IMG/VR virus record: IMGVR_UViG_3300043499_000058
Coordinates: 1-64,000 of that record
Origin: a virus
Reading direction: 5' to 3' (one strand)
Length of the DNA stretch: 64,000 nucleotides
The notes beneath the pieces were generated by a model. The model saw only the letters and a program-made list of their open reading frames with translations. It made no database searches and was not told the DNA's origin. The translations under genes were made by a program, and so were the position numbers. Below, one piece after another: positions 29,780 to 38,217 of the stretch (positions are counted from its first letter, which is position 1; each line of letters opens with the position of its first letter).

Positions 29780-30744
29780 AGCTTACCGATTTTCAGGGCG
29801 ACGATTGACGGCTGGATGTTGTTGTGCGCGCCTGCGGTGACATTCTGAACCGCGCTGACGTTGGCGACCGAAGGGCCGCTAGTCGCAACATCGTCACCGA
29901 GATGCACCAACCCCGACGGGTTATCGAACGTCGCATCCCCCGTCGCAGGTACGTGCGTGTGACCCTGCATCGAGTGGTCATGTGCCATTTCTGCGCCTGA
30001 CAACGTATGCGTCTTTGCGCCCCGAGTTTCGAGGATGGCATCCCAATCGACATCGCCGGTGTCCTGACCGACAATCACGCGGCCCTTGGTATTCGGCGTG
30101 GCGATTCCGCCAAGATGCGTTGACAAATCGGCGTAGATGCCTGTCGAGGCAGGGAGGTTCGAGCCGTCGTATTTCACCCACCCGGTAGGTGCGGCTGCTG
30201 CGAACCATGACAACGTTGCACCGGCCGGGAGCGACTTGCGAAGCCAGTTCGTTCCGTCACTGACATATTCGACTGCCTGATCGGTAGCCCAAAACGTCGA
30301 GCCTGGAACGACTGAGTTAGCGGCCGGTCGGTTGGCAAGCGTATTGATCAGAGAGTCGATTCCGAACGGCTGCCAAACACGTGCCACGTCAGAGCCGGTG
30401 TTCCACTCCCACTTGTTCTTTGTCGTGTTGAGCAACGCGAGGCCATACGGGGCACGTCCAGCGGCCAGGGCGTCTCTCTGCGTGGTGGTGAAAGCGCCGG
30501 GGATGAAACCTTCCAGACCACGGATGATCTTTGTCACTCGGAAGTCGCCTGAAAGCTGCGCTTCGAGCGAACCGATCCGTGAGAGCGTCAGCCCGGACTC
30601 ACCGATCCGTACCGATCCCAGGTCGATTGTCTGTGTGAAGTCAACCAGGGCCGCTGCCGCTGCCTGAATTGCGTTCAGGTCGCCAGCGTAGAGCTTCCCG
30701 TTAGGGGCAACTCCCGTTGCGTCAAAGGTCTTTACTGCGATCAT
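29776..30744 (-). CDS. Tail fibre with collar domain
   Basis: 322 residues. The C-terminal half has the phage tail-collar pattern of short-tail-fibre and microcystin-type proteins: FAAAAPTGWVKYDGSNLPAS, NTKGRVIVGQD, then the His-rich metal knot MAHDHSMQGHTH, and a terminal NNIQPSIVALKIGK. The N-terminal part is a helix and beta attachment region. It likely binds the host surface. GAGGGG precedes the ATG. Confidence 0.85.
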   Translation of the reverse strand: MIAVKTFDATGVAPNGKLYAGDLNAIQAAAAALVDFTQTIDLGSVRIGESGLTLSRIGSLEAQLSGDFRVTKIIRGLEGFIPGAFTTTQRDALAAGRAPYGLALLNTTKNKWEWNTGSDVARVWQPFGIDSLINTLANRPAANSVVPGSTFWATDQAVEYVSDGTNWLRKSLPAGATLSWFAAAAPTGWVKYDGSNLPASTGIYADLSTHLGGIATPNTKGRVIVGQDTGDVDWDAILETRGAKTHTLSGAEMAHDHSMQGHTHVPATGDATFDNPSGLVHLGDDVATSGPSVANVSAVQNVTAGAHNNIQPSIVALKIGKL

Positions 30745-30756
30745 TTGTCACCCCTC

Positions 30757-32016
30757 TCAGGATTGAATGTTCTTGCCTGCGTTGTAGTTTTCAAGCACTT
30801 GGGCCGGGGTCAAGACTTCGTTGTAGAGCGCCACTTCATCGATGGGGCCGTTGAAAAACTCCCCGCCCGCCTGGTTCGCGCCGACGCGTGCAACGGTAGC
30901 GGTGTCTGTCAACACCTGCGGAGTGACAGCACCCGTTCTGTCCACAGCGTTGATCCAGATTTTTGCGTTCACACCGTCATAGGTGACAACAAGGTGGTAC
31001 ACGGTGGCTGCGGTGAGCGCAATCGTGGACACGGCGATGTTGGCAACTGCTCGGCTCTGCAAGTAGACGCCGCCGCTGTCTGTGTAGAGAGACAACGTTC
31101 CGGTGCCCTTGTCATACAGACGACCGACCGCACCGCCCGAGTCCCCACGAACCCACATCTCAAGTGAAAACTGGTTGCCGACATTCAACTGCGCAGCGTG
31201 CGGGATTGTCATGTATTGAGTTGCACCGTCTAGGTCATACGCCGCTGTGTCGTCGTTGCCAGTAGCAACGAGGAGGCCCGGTGACGCAACTGCGGGTGGC
31301 GCACCGACCAGCGTGCCGTTGTTGCCATAGCCCGAGGCGTCATTCGCGTTTCCGTCCAAGCGGCTGTACCACACAGGTTGCTTGTTTCGTACCGTCCTGA
31401 AATAGCTCAGAGCATTCGCCTTGGAGTTGTCAATCGTGACTGCGATCCCGGCAGGTGTGACCCGTTGAAGCTCTTTCAGGAGTGACGGAATGTCAGGGGT
31501 AATCGAGCTTTTGATCCAGACCGCGTAGGCATAGGCGCGAACGTCCTCGTAGACACGATACGCCCCGACCAGGCTAGACACCCCTGACAACATAGACAAT
31601 CCGCCAGCCGAAAGCGACAAACCAGAGGGGGTGAATGACAACGCGTCACCAAACGTCGGCATGATAAACCCTTCGACAATCGATCTCACCCGAGATCGAG
31701 TGAATGGCCCGTACTGAAGCCGAGGCTTAATGATCGCTCGACGTTGAGCGTCAGTCTTGCCAACCGGCGCAATCGGTACCCGAACGATGTCCTCCCACAA
31801 GCTCAGGTACTCGCTCGCCGTACTGACAAACATCTCCTCCCCGAGATGATCAATCTCATCGATACACGACTGAACGATGTCCATGAGGACTTTTCGCGTC
31901 TGACCAAAGTTCGAGTCCTGGTTTTCAGGCCAGAGGCCAGGCGGCGAGAGTTCGATGAACGCGAGTTCCGCGTCCGTGTAGGTGCCCTCGGGGAGAAGTG
32001 TCGGCTGACCGATCAT
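30757..32016 (-). CDS. Baseplate I-like protein with LamG domain
   Basis: 419 residues. Residues 1-200 resemble phage tail protein I (P2 gpI, DUF2313): EEMFVSTASEYLSLWEDIVR and TDAQRRAIIKPRL. Residues 215-415 are a LamG/concanavalin-type beta sandwich (WYSRLDGNANDASGYGNNGT; FSLEMWVRGDSGG; GPIDEVALYNEVLTPAQV), a common glycan-binding module. The fusion puts a sugar-binding lectin fold at the baseplate rim. ATGA overlap with the J-like gene. Confidence 0.82.
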   Translation of the reverse strand: MIGQPTLLPEGTYTDAELAFIELSPPGLWPENQDSNFGQTRKVLMDIVQSCIDEIDHLGEEMFVSTASEYLSLWEDIVRVPIAPVGKTDAQRRAIIKPRLQYGPFTRSRVRSIVEGFIMPTFGDALSFTPSGLSLSAGGLSMLSGVSSLVGAYRVYEDVRAYAYAVWIKSSITPDIPSLLKELQRVTPAGIAVTIDNSKANALSYFRTVRNKQPVWYSRLDGNANDASGYGNNGTLVGAPPAVASPGLLVATGNDDTAAYDLDGATQYMTIPHAAQLNVGNQFSLEMWVRGDSGGAVGRLYDKGTGTLSLYTDSGGVYLQSRAVANIAVSTIALTAATVYHLVVTYDGVNAKIWINAVDRTGAVTPQVLTDTATVARVGANQAGGEFFNGPIDEVALYNEVLTPAQVLENYNAGKNIQS

Positions 32017-33431
32017 GTGACGGTGATCGTTCCCGGCACGCGCTTCTGCGTGGCCGTCGCTGTCTGATCAGTTGCCGGTGTGCTGACAACCACAGTAGCC
32101 ACCCCTGGCAGACCGAAGATCGCATCGATGAGTCCTGCGATGTAGACGGTGCCGCCGACTGGAACGGCATTGATGTAGTCCGTGATCGCCTCCTGCACCG
32201 ACGCGGTGACATCCGCGAGCAGATACCCACCTGCCAGCGTGATCGCCACAGTGACATTCGTAGAAACCTGAGTGAACGTGGCCACGTGAATCGTGATGTT
32301 GGCAATGTCGCGCATTGTCAGGTCTGCGAGAACTGCCGCGATGACCCCGGCACTCGGGATCGATCCATTCGGCCCTGCGATCCTGACTGTGACATGCCCC
32401 GGTGTGGCGACGCCCACGTTGTCATTGTTGAACGCCGTGGCTGAGTCAACACCCTCGATGGCCTCGGCCCACGATTCGAGATCGGCCATCGAGCCGGTGC
32501 GCGGGTTGCGGATGAAATCGAGCAAGCGGGCACGGAATGTTTCCATGTCCTCCTCGTCCGTAGCCCCGGCGAACGTGGTGGTGTTTGTCACGTCCGTTAC
32601 GCCGTCCGGCACCTGCACAAGCTCGCGGATCGCGCCGATGACCGCGTTGTATGCCACCCCCGAGTCCTCGGACTCGCCTGCGACTGAAATCCGCTCGGCC
32701 GTTGACTCTACCACCGGCGCACCTACCAGCGCCGTATCGTTGTCAGTCCCGGTAGTGGTCACGTTGTTGGCGAACGTCGCGTTGAGCGCGTCCACGTTCT
32801 GCCACGCCCCACCGTTCAGACGCCGGTAGAGCTTCCTGGCAGTCGTGCCAGGGCCACCGGCAGCGACCACGGTGATTGTCGCCTGCTTGTTGATCGCCAA
32901 CACCAGGGCATTCGACGCCGGGCCAATTTCAGTCTCCCCTGCTGCTGTGACAAACGAGTAAGCCCACTCGTACGTTCCCGCTGGCAGGGCACCTGCGCCA
33001 CCGTCCGTTGCGACGGGCGCTGCGGGATCGCCAGGATTCGGGATCACCGAGTCGGCCGTTGTCAGGTAATAGAGAACATCACCCTCGCCTACGTCCACAC
33101 CGACCATCGCGCCGGTCAAGATCGACGTGCCGCCAGCGCCAGTGAACATGAGCGTGCCAATCGCCTTGGTTCCCTGCTTTACTGACAAGCCGTACTGTTC
33201 GCCGTGACGACGAAGCTCGACAAGGTTCGCGGAAGTGACAAAGATGTTGTCCCGCTGAATTTGGTTGGCCAGGTACACGCCCTCCAATACCTCTGCCATG
33301 ACTTCAGCGAAGATGCGAACGTTGCCGTCCTCCTCCACGTGGATGTCAGAGATGCGAGACTGGTATCGCTGAATGATGTCAGCGACGATCTGATCGCGGT
33401 TCCTGTAGATCACGTCAGCCTCTATCGGCAT
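32013..33431 (-). CDS. Baseplate J-like wedge protein with inserted beta domain
   Basis: 472 residues. The ends match baseplate_J (Mu gp47/P2 gpJ): N-terminal QSRISDIHVEEDGNVRIFAE and QRDNIFVTSANLVELRRHGE; C-terminal FRARLLDFIRNPRTGSMADL, VTVRIAGPNGSIPSAGV and a final beta unit. Residues about 130-245 contain a fibronectin/Ig-like insertion (AGTYEWAYSFVTAAGETEIG; TARKLYRRLNGGAWQ). Its first four residues, MPIE, are repeated with other codons at the start of the adjacent endonuclease gene. Confidence 0.88.
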   Translation of the reverse strand: MPIEADVIYRNRDQIVADIIQRYQSRISDIHVEEDGNVRIFAEVMAEVLEGVYLANQIQRDNIFVTSANLVELRRHGEQYGLSVKQGTKAIGTLMFTGAGGTSILTGAMVGVDVGEGDVLYYLTTADSVIPNPGDPAAPVATDGGAGALPAGTYEWAYSFVTAAGETEIGPASNALVLAINKQATITVVAAGGPGTTARKLYRRLNGGAWQNVDALNATFANNVTTTGTDNDTALVGAPVVESTAERISVAGESEDSGVAYNAVIGAIRELVQVPDGVTDVTNTTTFAGATDEEDMETFRARLLDFIRNPRTGSMADLESWAEAIEGVDSATAFNNDNVGVATPGHVTVRIAGPNGSIPSAGVIAAVLADLTMRDIANITIHVATFTQVSTNVTVAITLAGGYLLADVTASVQEAITDYINAVPVGGTVYIAGLIDAIFGLPGVATVVVSTPATDQTATATQKRVPGTITVT

Positions 33432-33826
33432 GACAATTCCTCTCCGAAGTAGTAGTCATGCGTCTCGATCAGAAGCGCGGCCCGTTCTCGCTTGACAATC
33501 AGCCAAGGAAACAGTTGATCAAGTACGTTACGCGCATTGGCACCGTAGCATTGCCAACGCCAAGATTCCTTCTGCTCAGGTCGATTCGGCCGAAGCAGAA
33601 CGACGCTGCCACATCCAGTGACAACTTGAATGCGACGAATGATCTCCTCGTTTGTCATGGCAACTGCCATCGTGATCGCGCATCGCTGGTTTCGACGCTT
33701 GGTATCGAAGCACGTACCCTCGCCATCGAATAGGCCCGCAAGCCAAGCGACCTCTATTTCAGACATCTCTCGGGCAGGAACACCCCGCGTCTTGCCGCCA
33801 TTTCTAGTCCATACTTCGATTGGCAT
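33422..33826 (-). CDS. LAGLIDADG endonuclease at start of J-like gene
   Basis: 134 residues with VAWLAGLFDGEG near residue 28. GGAGGGGG precedes the ATG. The opening MPIE equals the start of the downstream J-like protein, using CCA-ATC-GAA where that gene has CCG-ATA-GAG. The element seems to have taken over the original start and supplied a recoded one. It overlaps the J-like gene by 10 bases. Confidence 0.88.
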   Translation of the reverse strand: MPIEVWTRNGGKTRGVPAREMSEIEVAWLAGLFDGEGTCFDTKRRNQRCAITMAVAMTNEEIIRRIQVVTGCGSVVLLRPNRPEQKESWRWQCYGANARNVLDQLFPWLIVKRERAALLIETHDYYFGEELSCR

Positions 33827-33839
33827 TTGTCACCCCCTC

Positions 33840-34247
33840 CTAGATTGGAAGCTCGAACGTCAGGGACTCGCCCATTCGATCCTCGACGGGCACGCCTGCA
33901 TCGCTCGACCTGATTGTGTAATCGATTCGCATTTTCACTCCACCTATGCCTTCTTCTTCAACCACTACGTCTGTCAGTTCGATGTCGTCTGACATCGGGG
34001 CAAGCGCCTCGTCCACCATGAGCCGTAGCTCGCGCAGCACGCGGCCGCGAGGGAGACGTACAGCCTCCTCCAAGCGACTGCCGAGCGCGCCGTCTGATGG
34101 ATCGAGCGCCCATGCCCGTCTGACAATTCTGAGACGAGTCCGAATTCGTTGTGCGATGACCTGTTCACCCTCGACACCCTGAAAGTCACGATTGCCACTG
34201 AAAAGCCAATCGCCGGTGACAGGATCGATTGCAAGATCGTATGCCAT
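33840..34247 (-). CDS. GPW/gp25-like baseplate wedge protein
   Basis: 135 residues; AGGAGGG precedes the ATG. The family pattern is clear: an early GDWLFSGNRDFQGVEGEQVI, IRTRLRIVRRAWALDP, and a final VKMRIDYTIRSSDAGV. gp25-like proteins carry a lysozyme-like fold and start sheath assembly at the baseplate. Its place between the hub and J-like genes is canonical for myoviruses. Confidence 0.87.
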   Translation of the reverse strand: MAYDLAIDPVTGDWLFSGNRDFQGVEGEQVIAQRIRTRLRIVRRAWALDPSDGALGSRLEEAVRLPRGRVLRELRLMVDEALAPMSDDIELTDVVVEEEGIGGVKMRIDYTIRSSDAGVPVEDRMGESLTFELPI

Positions 34248-34256
34248 ACCGCCCTC

Positions 34257-34598
34257 CTAACCCACGTAGCTTCCAGCGCGTGACAAAACTGGCCCCAAGC
34301 ACTTCGGCAAACGGCGACTACCCATCTGCCGCAGGACGACGACTAGCTCGCCCACCTTCGGGACTTCCGGTTCTATGAGCGCCGTCTTTTTGTCAACCCC
34401 TGTTGGTGTGGTGTCGTAGTAGGTGACAATGTGTCGCAGGCCGACAATCGGGATCGCCTGGTCGCCATACTCCTTGAGCCAGACAAGTTTCTTTGTCACG
34501 TCTCGCTTGACCACTTTGCCGTAGGTGACTTCGTGCGGCGGAATGCCGCGCCGAATCTCCTCGAAGATCGCATCGTAGTCTCTGTCATTCAGCCCCAC
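34257..34598 (-). CDS. Baseplate protein, gpV/gp5-like OB fold
   Basis: 113 residues from GTG 34598 (GGGGGATAGC upstream). A helical start is followed by strands (VTKKLVWLKEYGDQAIPIVG; VGELVVVLRQMGSRRLPKCL) that fit the OB-fold of baseplate spike or assembly proteins. It sits between the hub and gp25-like genes. The assignment rests on context and the strand pattern. Confidence 0.65.
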   Translation of the reverse strand: MGLNDRDYDAIFEEIRRGIPPHEVTYGKVVKRDVTKKLVWLKEYGDQAIPIVGLRHIVTYYDTTPTGVDKKTALIEPEVPKVGELVVVLRQMGSRRLPKCLGPVLSRAGSYVG

Positions 34599-34599
34599 G

Positions 34600-36831
34600 C
34601 TATCCCCCAAAGTCCGTGACAAATGGGATGTACCAATCGAACAGCCGTCTCGCGCCATAAAAGCTGTCGCGGTAGTACGGCGAGTTGAGCGGACTGATTT
34701 TCACCACGTCGCCTGTGTGCGGCGCGTGGATGAAATGTCCGTCGTTCAGGTAGATGCCGACATGGTGGATGTCGCCTCCGCTGGCGAACAGTACCAAATC
34801 CCCTGAGATCAGGTTATCCTTGTTGACTTTTTTCAGCGAAGTGTTCGAGGCAATGCTGTACGTGGTCGGCCTGGACGAGTTGGCAAAGAGTCGGCGCGCG
34901 TCTCCACCGGCAGAGTTGGCACCGCCAATGATGAGGCCCGAGCAGTCGAAGCTCGCAGGGCCGGAAGCTCCCCACTCATACGGCTTGCCGATCTGACGGA
35001 TCAGGTAATTGACAAATTTGCGAGCATCGTCCGGTGCGTTGTTGGGCATCTTGACCGGAAAGCGTGCGCCAGTCGCGTCTGTGACAACAACATCGGTTTT
35101 GTCACCTTCAGGTACCGAGTTGCCAGACGCCTCGATGTCCTCTGTCAGCCCCCGATAGCGGGTGTTCCAGATTGCCTTGACCGAATCGCGGTACCTGACA
35201 GCCGCAGTACCCGCGCCATTGTACGCCTGCACGCCGATCCAGATTTGATCCGGCTTCTGTGGATCAAGTCCTGACAACTTTCCGGCGAACGCTCGGGCGG
35301 CTGCGCGGATGTTTGCCTGCGGAATCCACCGGCCACCCTCGAACTCGTCACTCTTGCCGCCATAATCGTCAGCCCACTCCTTGTAGCCTCGCGTTGTCAG
35401 TTGAAATGGGCCAACTCCACGCTCACGGTCGAACGGGTTGCCAACGGTACCCGGCTGGTTTGCGAACTCGCGCCTCCATTGCTCGACCGCTGACATGCCC
35501 TGAGCAGCGCCAGGAGCGCCAGGAGCGCCCGTTCCGCTGCCAGACGTAGGTTTGGGGTACCATTCCGTGTCGCCGCTCTCAGGGACGTTTCTGAAGCTCG
35601 TCTCTTTGTCACAGATCGCAAGCAGAATCCCGAGGAAAAGATCGTAGGGCCAACCGTCGTGAAATTCCTGCGCGGCCGACGCGAACGAGTTGGCCCACCG
35701 GATGCCAGTCTGTCGCAGACCGGCTCCCACATCGCCCGGAAGGATGTCATCGGCAGGATCAGCTTCGAGAATCGGATCACTCGGGACGCGGCGCGAGATC
35801 GCGTAGTTCTTTTCACGCAGCCTGACTTCCTGAATGTACCCCTGCGGCCCGCCGATCAACCGAACGCCGACGATGAAAAAGATCCCATGCAGTCCCATGT
35901 CCGGCACGTTCAACTCGGCCATGTAGTTCTGCCTGACAAGTCGGCCGGTCGCCTCGAAGGGAATCGTCACTGACAATTCAAGCGCACCCACCTTGCCCTC
36001 GAAGATTTCCTCCCACGCCTCGACCAACGCTTCGCTGCGGTTCTTGGCGTCGGTTGAAGTGACAATCTTGATCGGGCGCTTTTTCCATGAACGCACGGAG
36101 GGGTCGGTGGCCTGAGCGACGAAACCGAGATCGCCGCGCTCACCGAACACCCACACTTCCCCTGATCTGCGCTGCGTGTCCTTGGTGATTGTCACCTTCT
36201 CCACCGGAATCCATCCCTGCCGGGTCGCCGTCTTGGTCGGGATTCCAAAGAAGTAGGTCGGACTGACAGCGTAGTTCAGTTTGTCAGCGATCAGTGTGCC
36301 GTCCGGCTCCTGCCAAATCCACATCTTGCGATTACGGTAGATGCGGTACCACGACTCCCAATACGACTCTGAGCCGTCGCGGTAGAACTTCTCTACACCT
36401 GTCACCCGAGCGAGCTTCATGCGCGTGAACCCGAGCGCGCTGGCCTCGCCCTTGACAAACACGTCCGGCCGCAGCTTGCGGAACTCGCCAGGGGGTGCTT
36501 GTGAATCGGTCGCAACGGAGGAGATGTCACGCCCCGCAATCGAGATCACGTGATCTTCGGACGAGTAGCTGACAACATCTGCGATCCCCGTTGAGAGATG
36601 CGTGACGTTCTTAGCTCGGGGAGAATCCGTGAAGATCGTAGCTCGAACCTCATTGTCACGATCCACCAGGAATTTCAGTTCAGGTGTCGGTGAACCGAGA
36701 TCGATGCTGAACGAGTCCGAGTCTGAATCCATCGCCGTGTCGATGGCAAACGCCTCGATGCTGGTCGATGGAAACTCCCGGTAGCCACGCCGACCGATTT
36801 CAGCCGTGATCAGGGCACGCACACTGATCAT
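34600..36831 (-). CDS. Baseplate hub with transglycosylase and NlpC/P60 domains
   Basis: 743 residues in three parts. Residues 1-350 look like a gpD/gp27-type tail hub (VEKVTITKDTQRRSGEVWVF; AELNVPDMGLHGIFFIVGVR). About 385-565 is an SLT-type transglycosylase region: AICDKETSFRNVPES with the catalytic Glu, and GVGPFQLTTRGYKEWADDYG. Residues 610-743 are NlpC/P60: GKPYEWGASGPASFDCSGL (catalytic Cys), DIHHVGIYL and HFIHAP (His). It would open both glycan and peptide links during DNA injection. ATGA overlap with the upstream gene. Confidence 0.9.
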   Translation of the reverse strand: MISVRALITAEIGRRGYREFPSTSIEAFAIDTAMDSDSDSFSIDLGSPTPELKFLVDRDNEVRATIFTDSPRAKNVTHLSTGIADVVSYSSEDHVISIAGRDISSVATDSQAPPGEFRKLRPDVFVKGEASALGFTRMKLARVTGVEKFYRDGSESYWESWYRIYRNRKMWIWQEPDGTLIADKLNYAVSPTYFFGIPTKTATRQGWIPVEKVTITKDTQRRSGEVWVFGERGDLGFVAQATDPSVRSWKKRPIKIVTSTDAKNRSEALVEAWEEIFEGKVGALELSVTIPFEATGRLVRQNYMAELNVPDMGLHGIFFIVGVRLIGGPQGYIQEVRLREKNYAISRRVPSDPILEADPADDILPGDVGAGLRQTGIRWANSFASAAQEFHDGWPYDLFLGILLAICDKETSFRNVPESGDTEWYPKPTSGSGTGAPGAPGAAQGMSAVEQWRREFANQPGTVGNPFDRERGVGPFQLTTRGYKEWADDYGGKSDEFEGGRWIPQANIRAAARAFAGKLSGLDPQKPDQIWIGVQAYNGAGTAAVRYRDSVKAIWNTRYRGLTEDIEASGNSVPEGDKTDVVVTDATGARFPVKMPNNAPDDARKFVNYLIRQIGKPYEWGASGPASFDCSGLIIGGANSAGGDARRLFANSSRPTTYSIASNTSLKKVNKDNLISGDLVLFASGGDIHHVGIYLNDGHFIHAPHTGDVVKISPLNSPYYRDSFYGARRLFDWYIPFVTDFGG

Positions 36832-37028
36832 CGTGTGGCCTCGATGTGATCCTCGATCATTGAGATGGCTTTGTCAGTCACGTATTCGGCTGCAAAGAAA
36901 CCGTCCGCGATCCTGTCGAATGCGGCAACGCGAAGCGGGAGCTTTTGGTTCGGGTACTTGCGCTCCCAAGCTCGAAAGGTCTGCGCGATTTTCACGTAGA
37001 CGTTGTTTACCTTGCGCGCCATTGTCAT
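36828..37028 (-). CDS. Small hypothetical baseplate-region protein
   Basis: 66 residues, helical and basic (AQTFRAWERKYPNQKLPLRV), with ATG directly behind the preceding TAG and ATGA into the hub gene. Function unknown. Confidence 0.65.
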   Translation of the reverse strand: MTMARKVNNVYVKIAQTFRAWERKYPNQKLPLRVAAFDRIADGFFAAEYVTDKAISMIEDHIEATR

Positions 37029-37724
37029 CTAGTAGTAGACCACCGTGCCCACCGGCAGCCGGTAGTCAGGTGCTTTGTGCGACGGAATGTCTCGGGAGTC
37101 GAACCACTTTGCGTTCGCCCTGATCGCGTAAAGCTCTGTCCACCGTGCCCCGTTCCTGAAAACCGCGTACGCGATCTTCCGCAGCGTGTTCGACTGCGAG
37201 TTTGCTTTGAACTGTCGCGTACCCCTGCCCTTGCCGGTTGTGCCTCGCCCCTGATCCGGTTGCGTCGGCCCGGTGTTCGGTGCCTTCTTGCCGGTGCCTA
37301 CCTTGACGACTGAAAACTGGTACTCGATGTCCATTGTCCGTTCGTCCTGAGCGTGGTTGAAAGTCTCACGCTCGGCAACGACGTACTGAAGGTTGGGGAG
37401 GATGCCAGGAAGGTGCAGGATCTTCCCGCGCTCGGGCGTGTCGGCGTAGAAGATCGCGCGCAACGCGTTCATGTTCTCCACGCTTGTCCAGCCGGGGAAC
37501 GTTCCTGACAACGTGATCGTCGTCTCGGACTTGTGCGTCACATCTACGTCAAGCTCGATTTCACCCAGGTACTTGTGACGCCCAAGCTCGGCCTGATCCT
37601 GAAGCTCGAACCCCTGCACCCCGAGCGGCCAGATGAAAGCCCGACCGCCAGGGATGGCAATGTACGGACGCGCAAAGTCGTCCTCGGGATCGAGCATGTA
37701 CGCGGCTGTGTCAGTCGGTGACAA
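37029..37724 (-). CDS. LysM-like tail/baseplate protein lacking a normal start
   Basis: 231 residues if TTG 37724 is used. The C-terminus (SNTLRKIAYAVFRNGARWTE ... LPVGTVVYY) is the LysM-like segment of gp53-type baseplate proteins; the N-terminal part is beta-rich. The frame stays open upstream and reads AIAHIPYPHNEDRPPDSPAL, convincing protein, but begins with GTA-GCC-ATC just after the endonuclease stop, with no ATG, GTG or TTG. The upstream endonuclease begins (M)THIP, mirroring AHIP. So the original start seems to have been captured and the replacement start is ATC or another non-canonical codon. Confidence 0.78.
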   Translation of the reverse strand: MSPTDTAAYMLDPEDDFARPYIAIPGGRAFIWPLGVQGFELQDQAELGRHKYLGEIELDVDVTHKSETTITLSGTFPGWTSVENMNALRAIFYADTPERGKILHLPGILPNLQYVVAERETFNHAQDERTMDIEYQFSVVKVGTGKKAPNTGPTQPDQGRGTTGKGRGTRQFKANSQSNTLRKIAYAVFRNGARWTELYAIRANAKWFDSRDIPSHKAPDYRLPVGTVVYY

Positions 37725-37804
37725 GTCCGTGTTGATTCCATGCCGCAGCGCCGGGGAGTCCGGTGGCCGATCCTCATTGTGTGGATACGGGATGTGAGCG
37801 ATGG

Positions 37805-38215
37805 CTACTCACCTACTTTCATTTCAGCAAGCAACGCCCAATCGTAATTGTCAGTGGCAAACTGATCTTTGGGCTGAATTCGTCCTCGCACTCGTCGTTC
37901 CTGAAAAGCAATTGCGATGACTGCCTGATCGTGTTTTTCAACCAAATACGGAAGCAGTTGCCGCAGAACCTCAGCGGCGTCTTGTGTACAAACCGTCCAC
38001 CACCATACATCCTGACTAGCTGGCCTCCTGACGGTGCCACCGAACATCGACTGCAACTTGTCAAGTGCAATACGACGTTTTTGACTGACAACCAACTTGA
38101 GCACAAATCGAACACCGCTAGAGGTTGTCTTACACTTCGCCTTTGACAAAGAAACACATCCTTCGCCATCGATAAACCCCGCAGCCCAAGCAAGATCAGT
38201 TGGAATGTGAGTCAT
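37805..38215 (-). CDS. LAGLIDADG endonuclease upstream of LysM-like gene
   Basis: 136 residues from ATG 38215 (TGACAATG after the tape-measure stop). LAWAAGFIDGEG near residue 8 is the LAGLIDADG helix; one motif, so a homodimer. The opening MTHIP parallels the downstream protein's AHIP with different codons (CAC-ATT-CCA and CAC-ATC-CCG). The final codons (GTAGGTGAG) repeat the tape-measure end GTAGGTGA. Confidence 0.87.
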   Translation of the reverse strand: MTHIPTDLAWAAGFIDGEGCVSLSKAKCKTTSSGVRFVLKLVVSQKRRIALDKLQSMFGGTVRRPASQDVWWWTVCTQDAAEVLRQLLPYLVEKHDQAVIAIAFQERRVRGRIQPKDQFATDNYDWALLAEMKVGE

Positions 38216-38217
38216 TG

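Noticed and set aside
37544-37777. 77-residue minus-strand frame over the start of the LysM-like gene
   Set aside because: It covers the region where a start is missing, but the peptide is Arg/Cys/Thr-rich and unlike protein, whereas the LysM-like frame reads well through the same bases.
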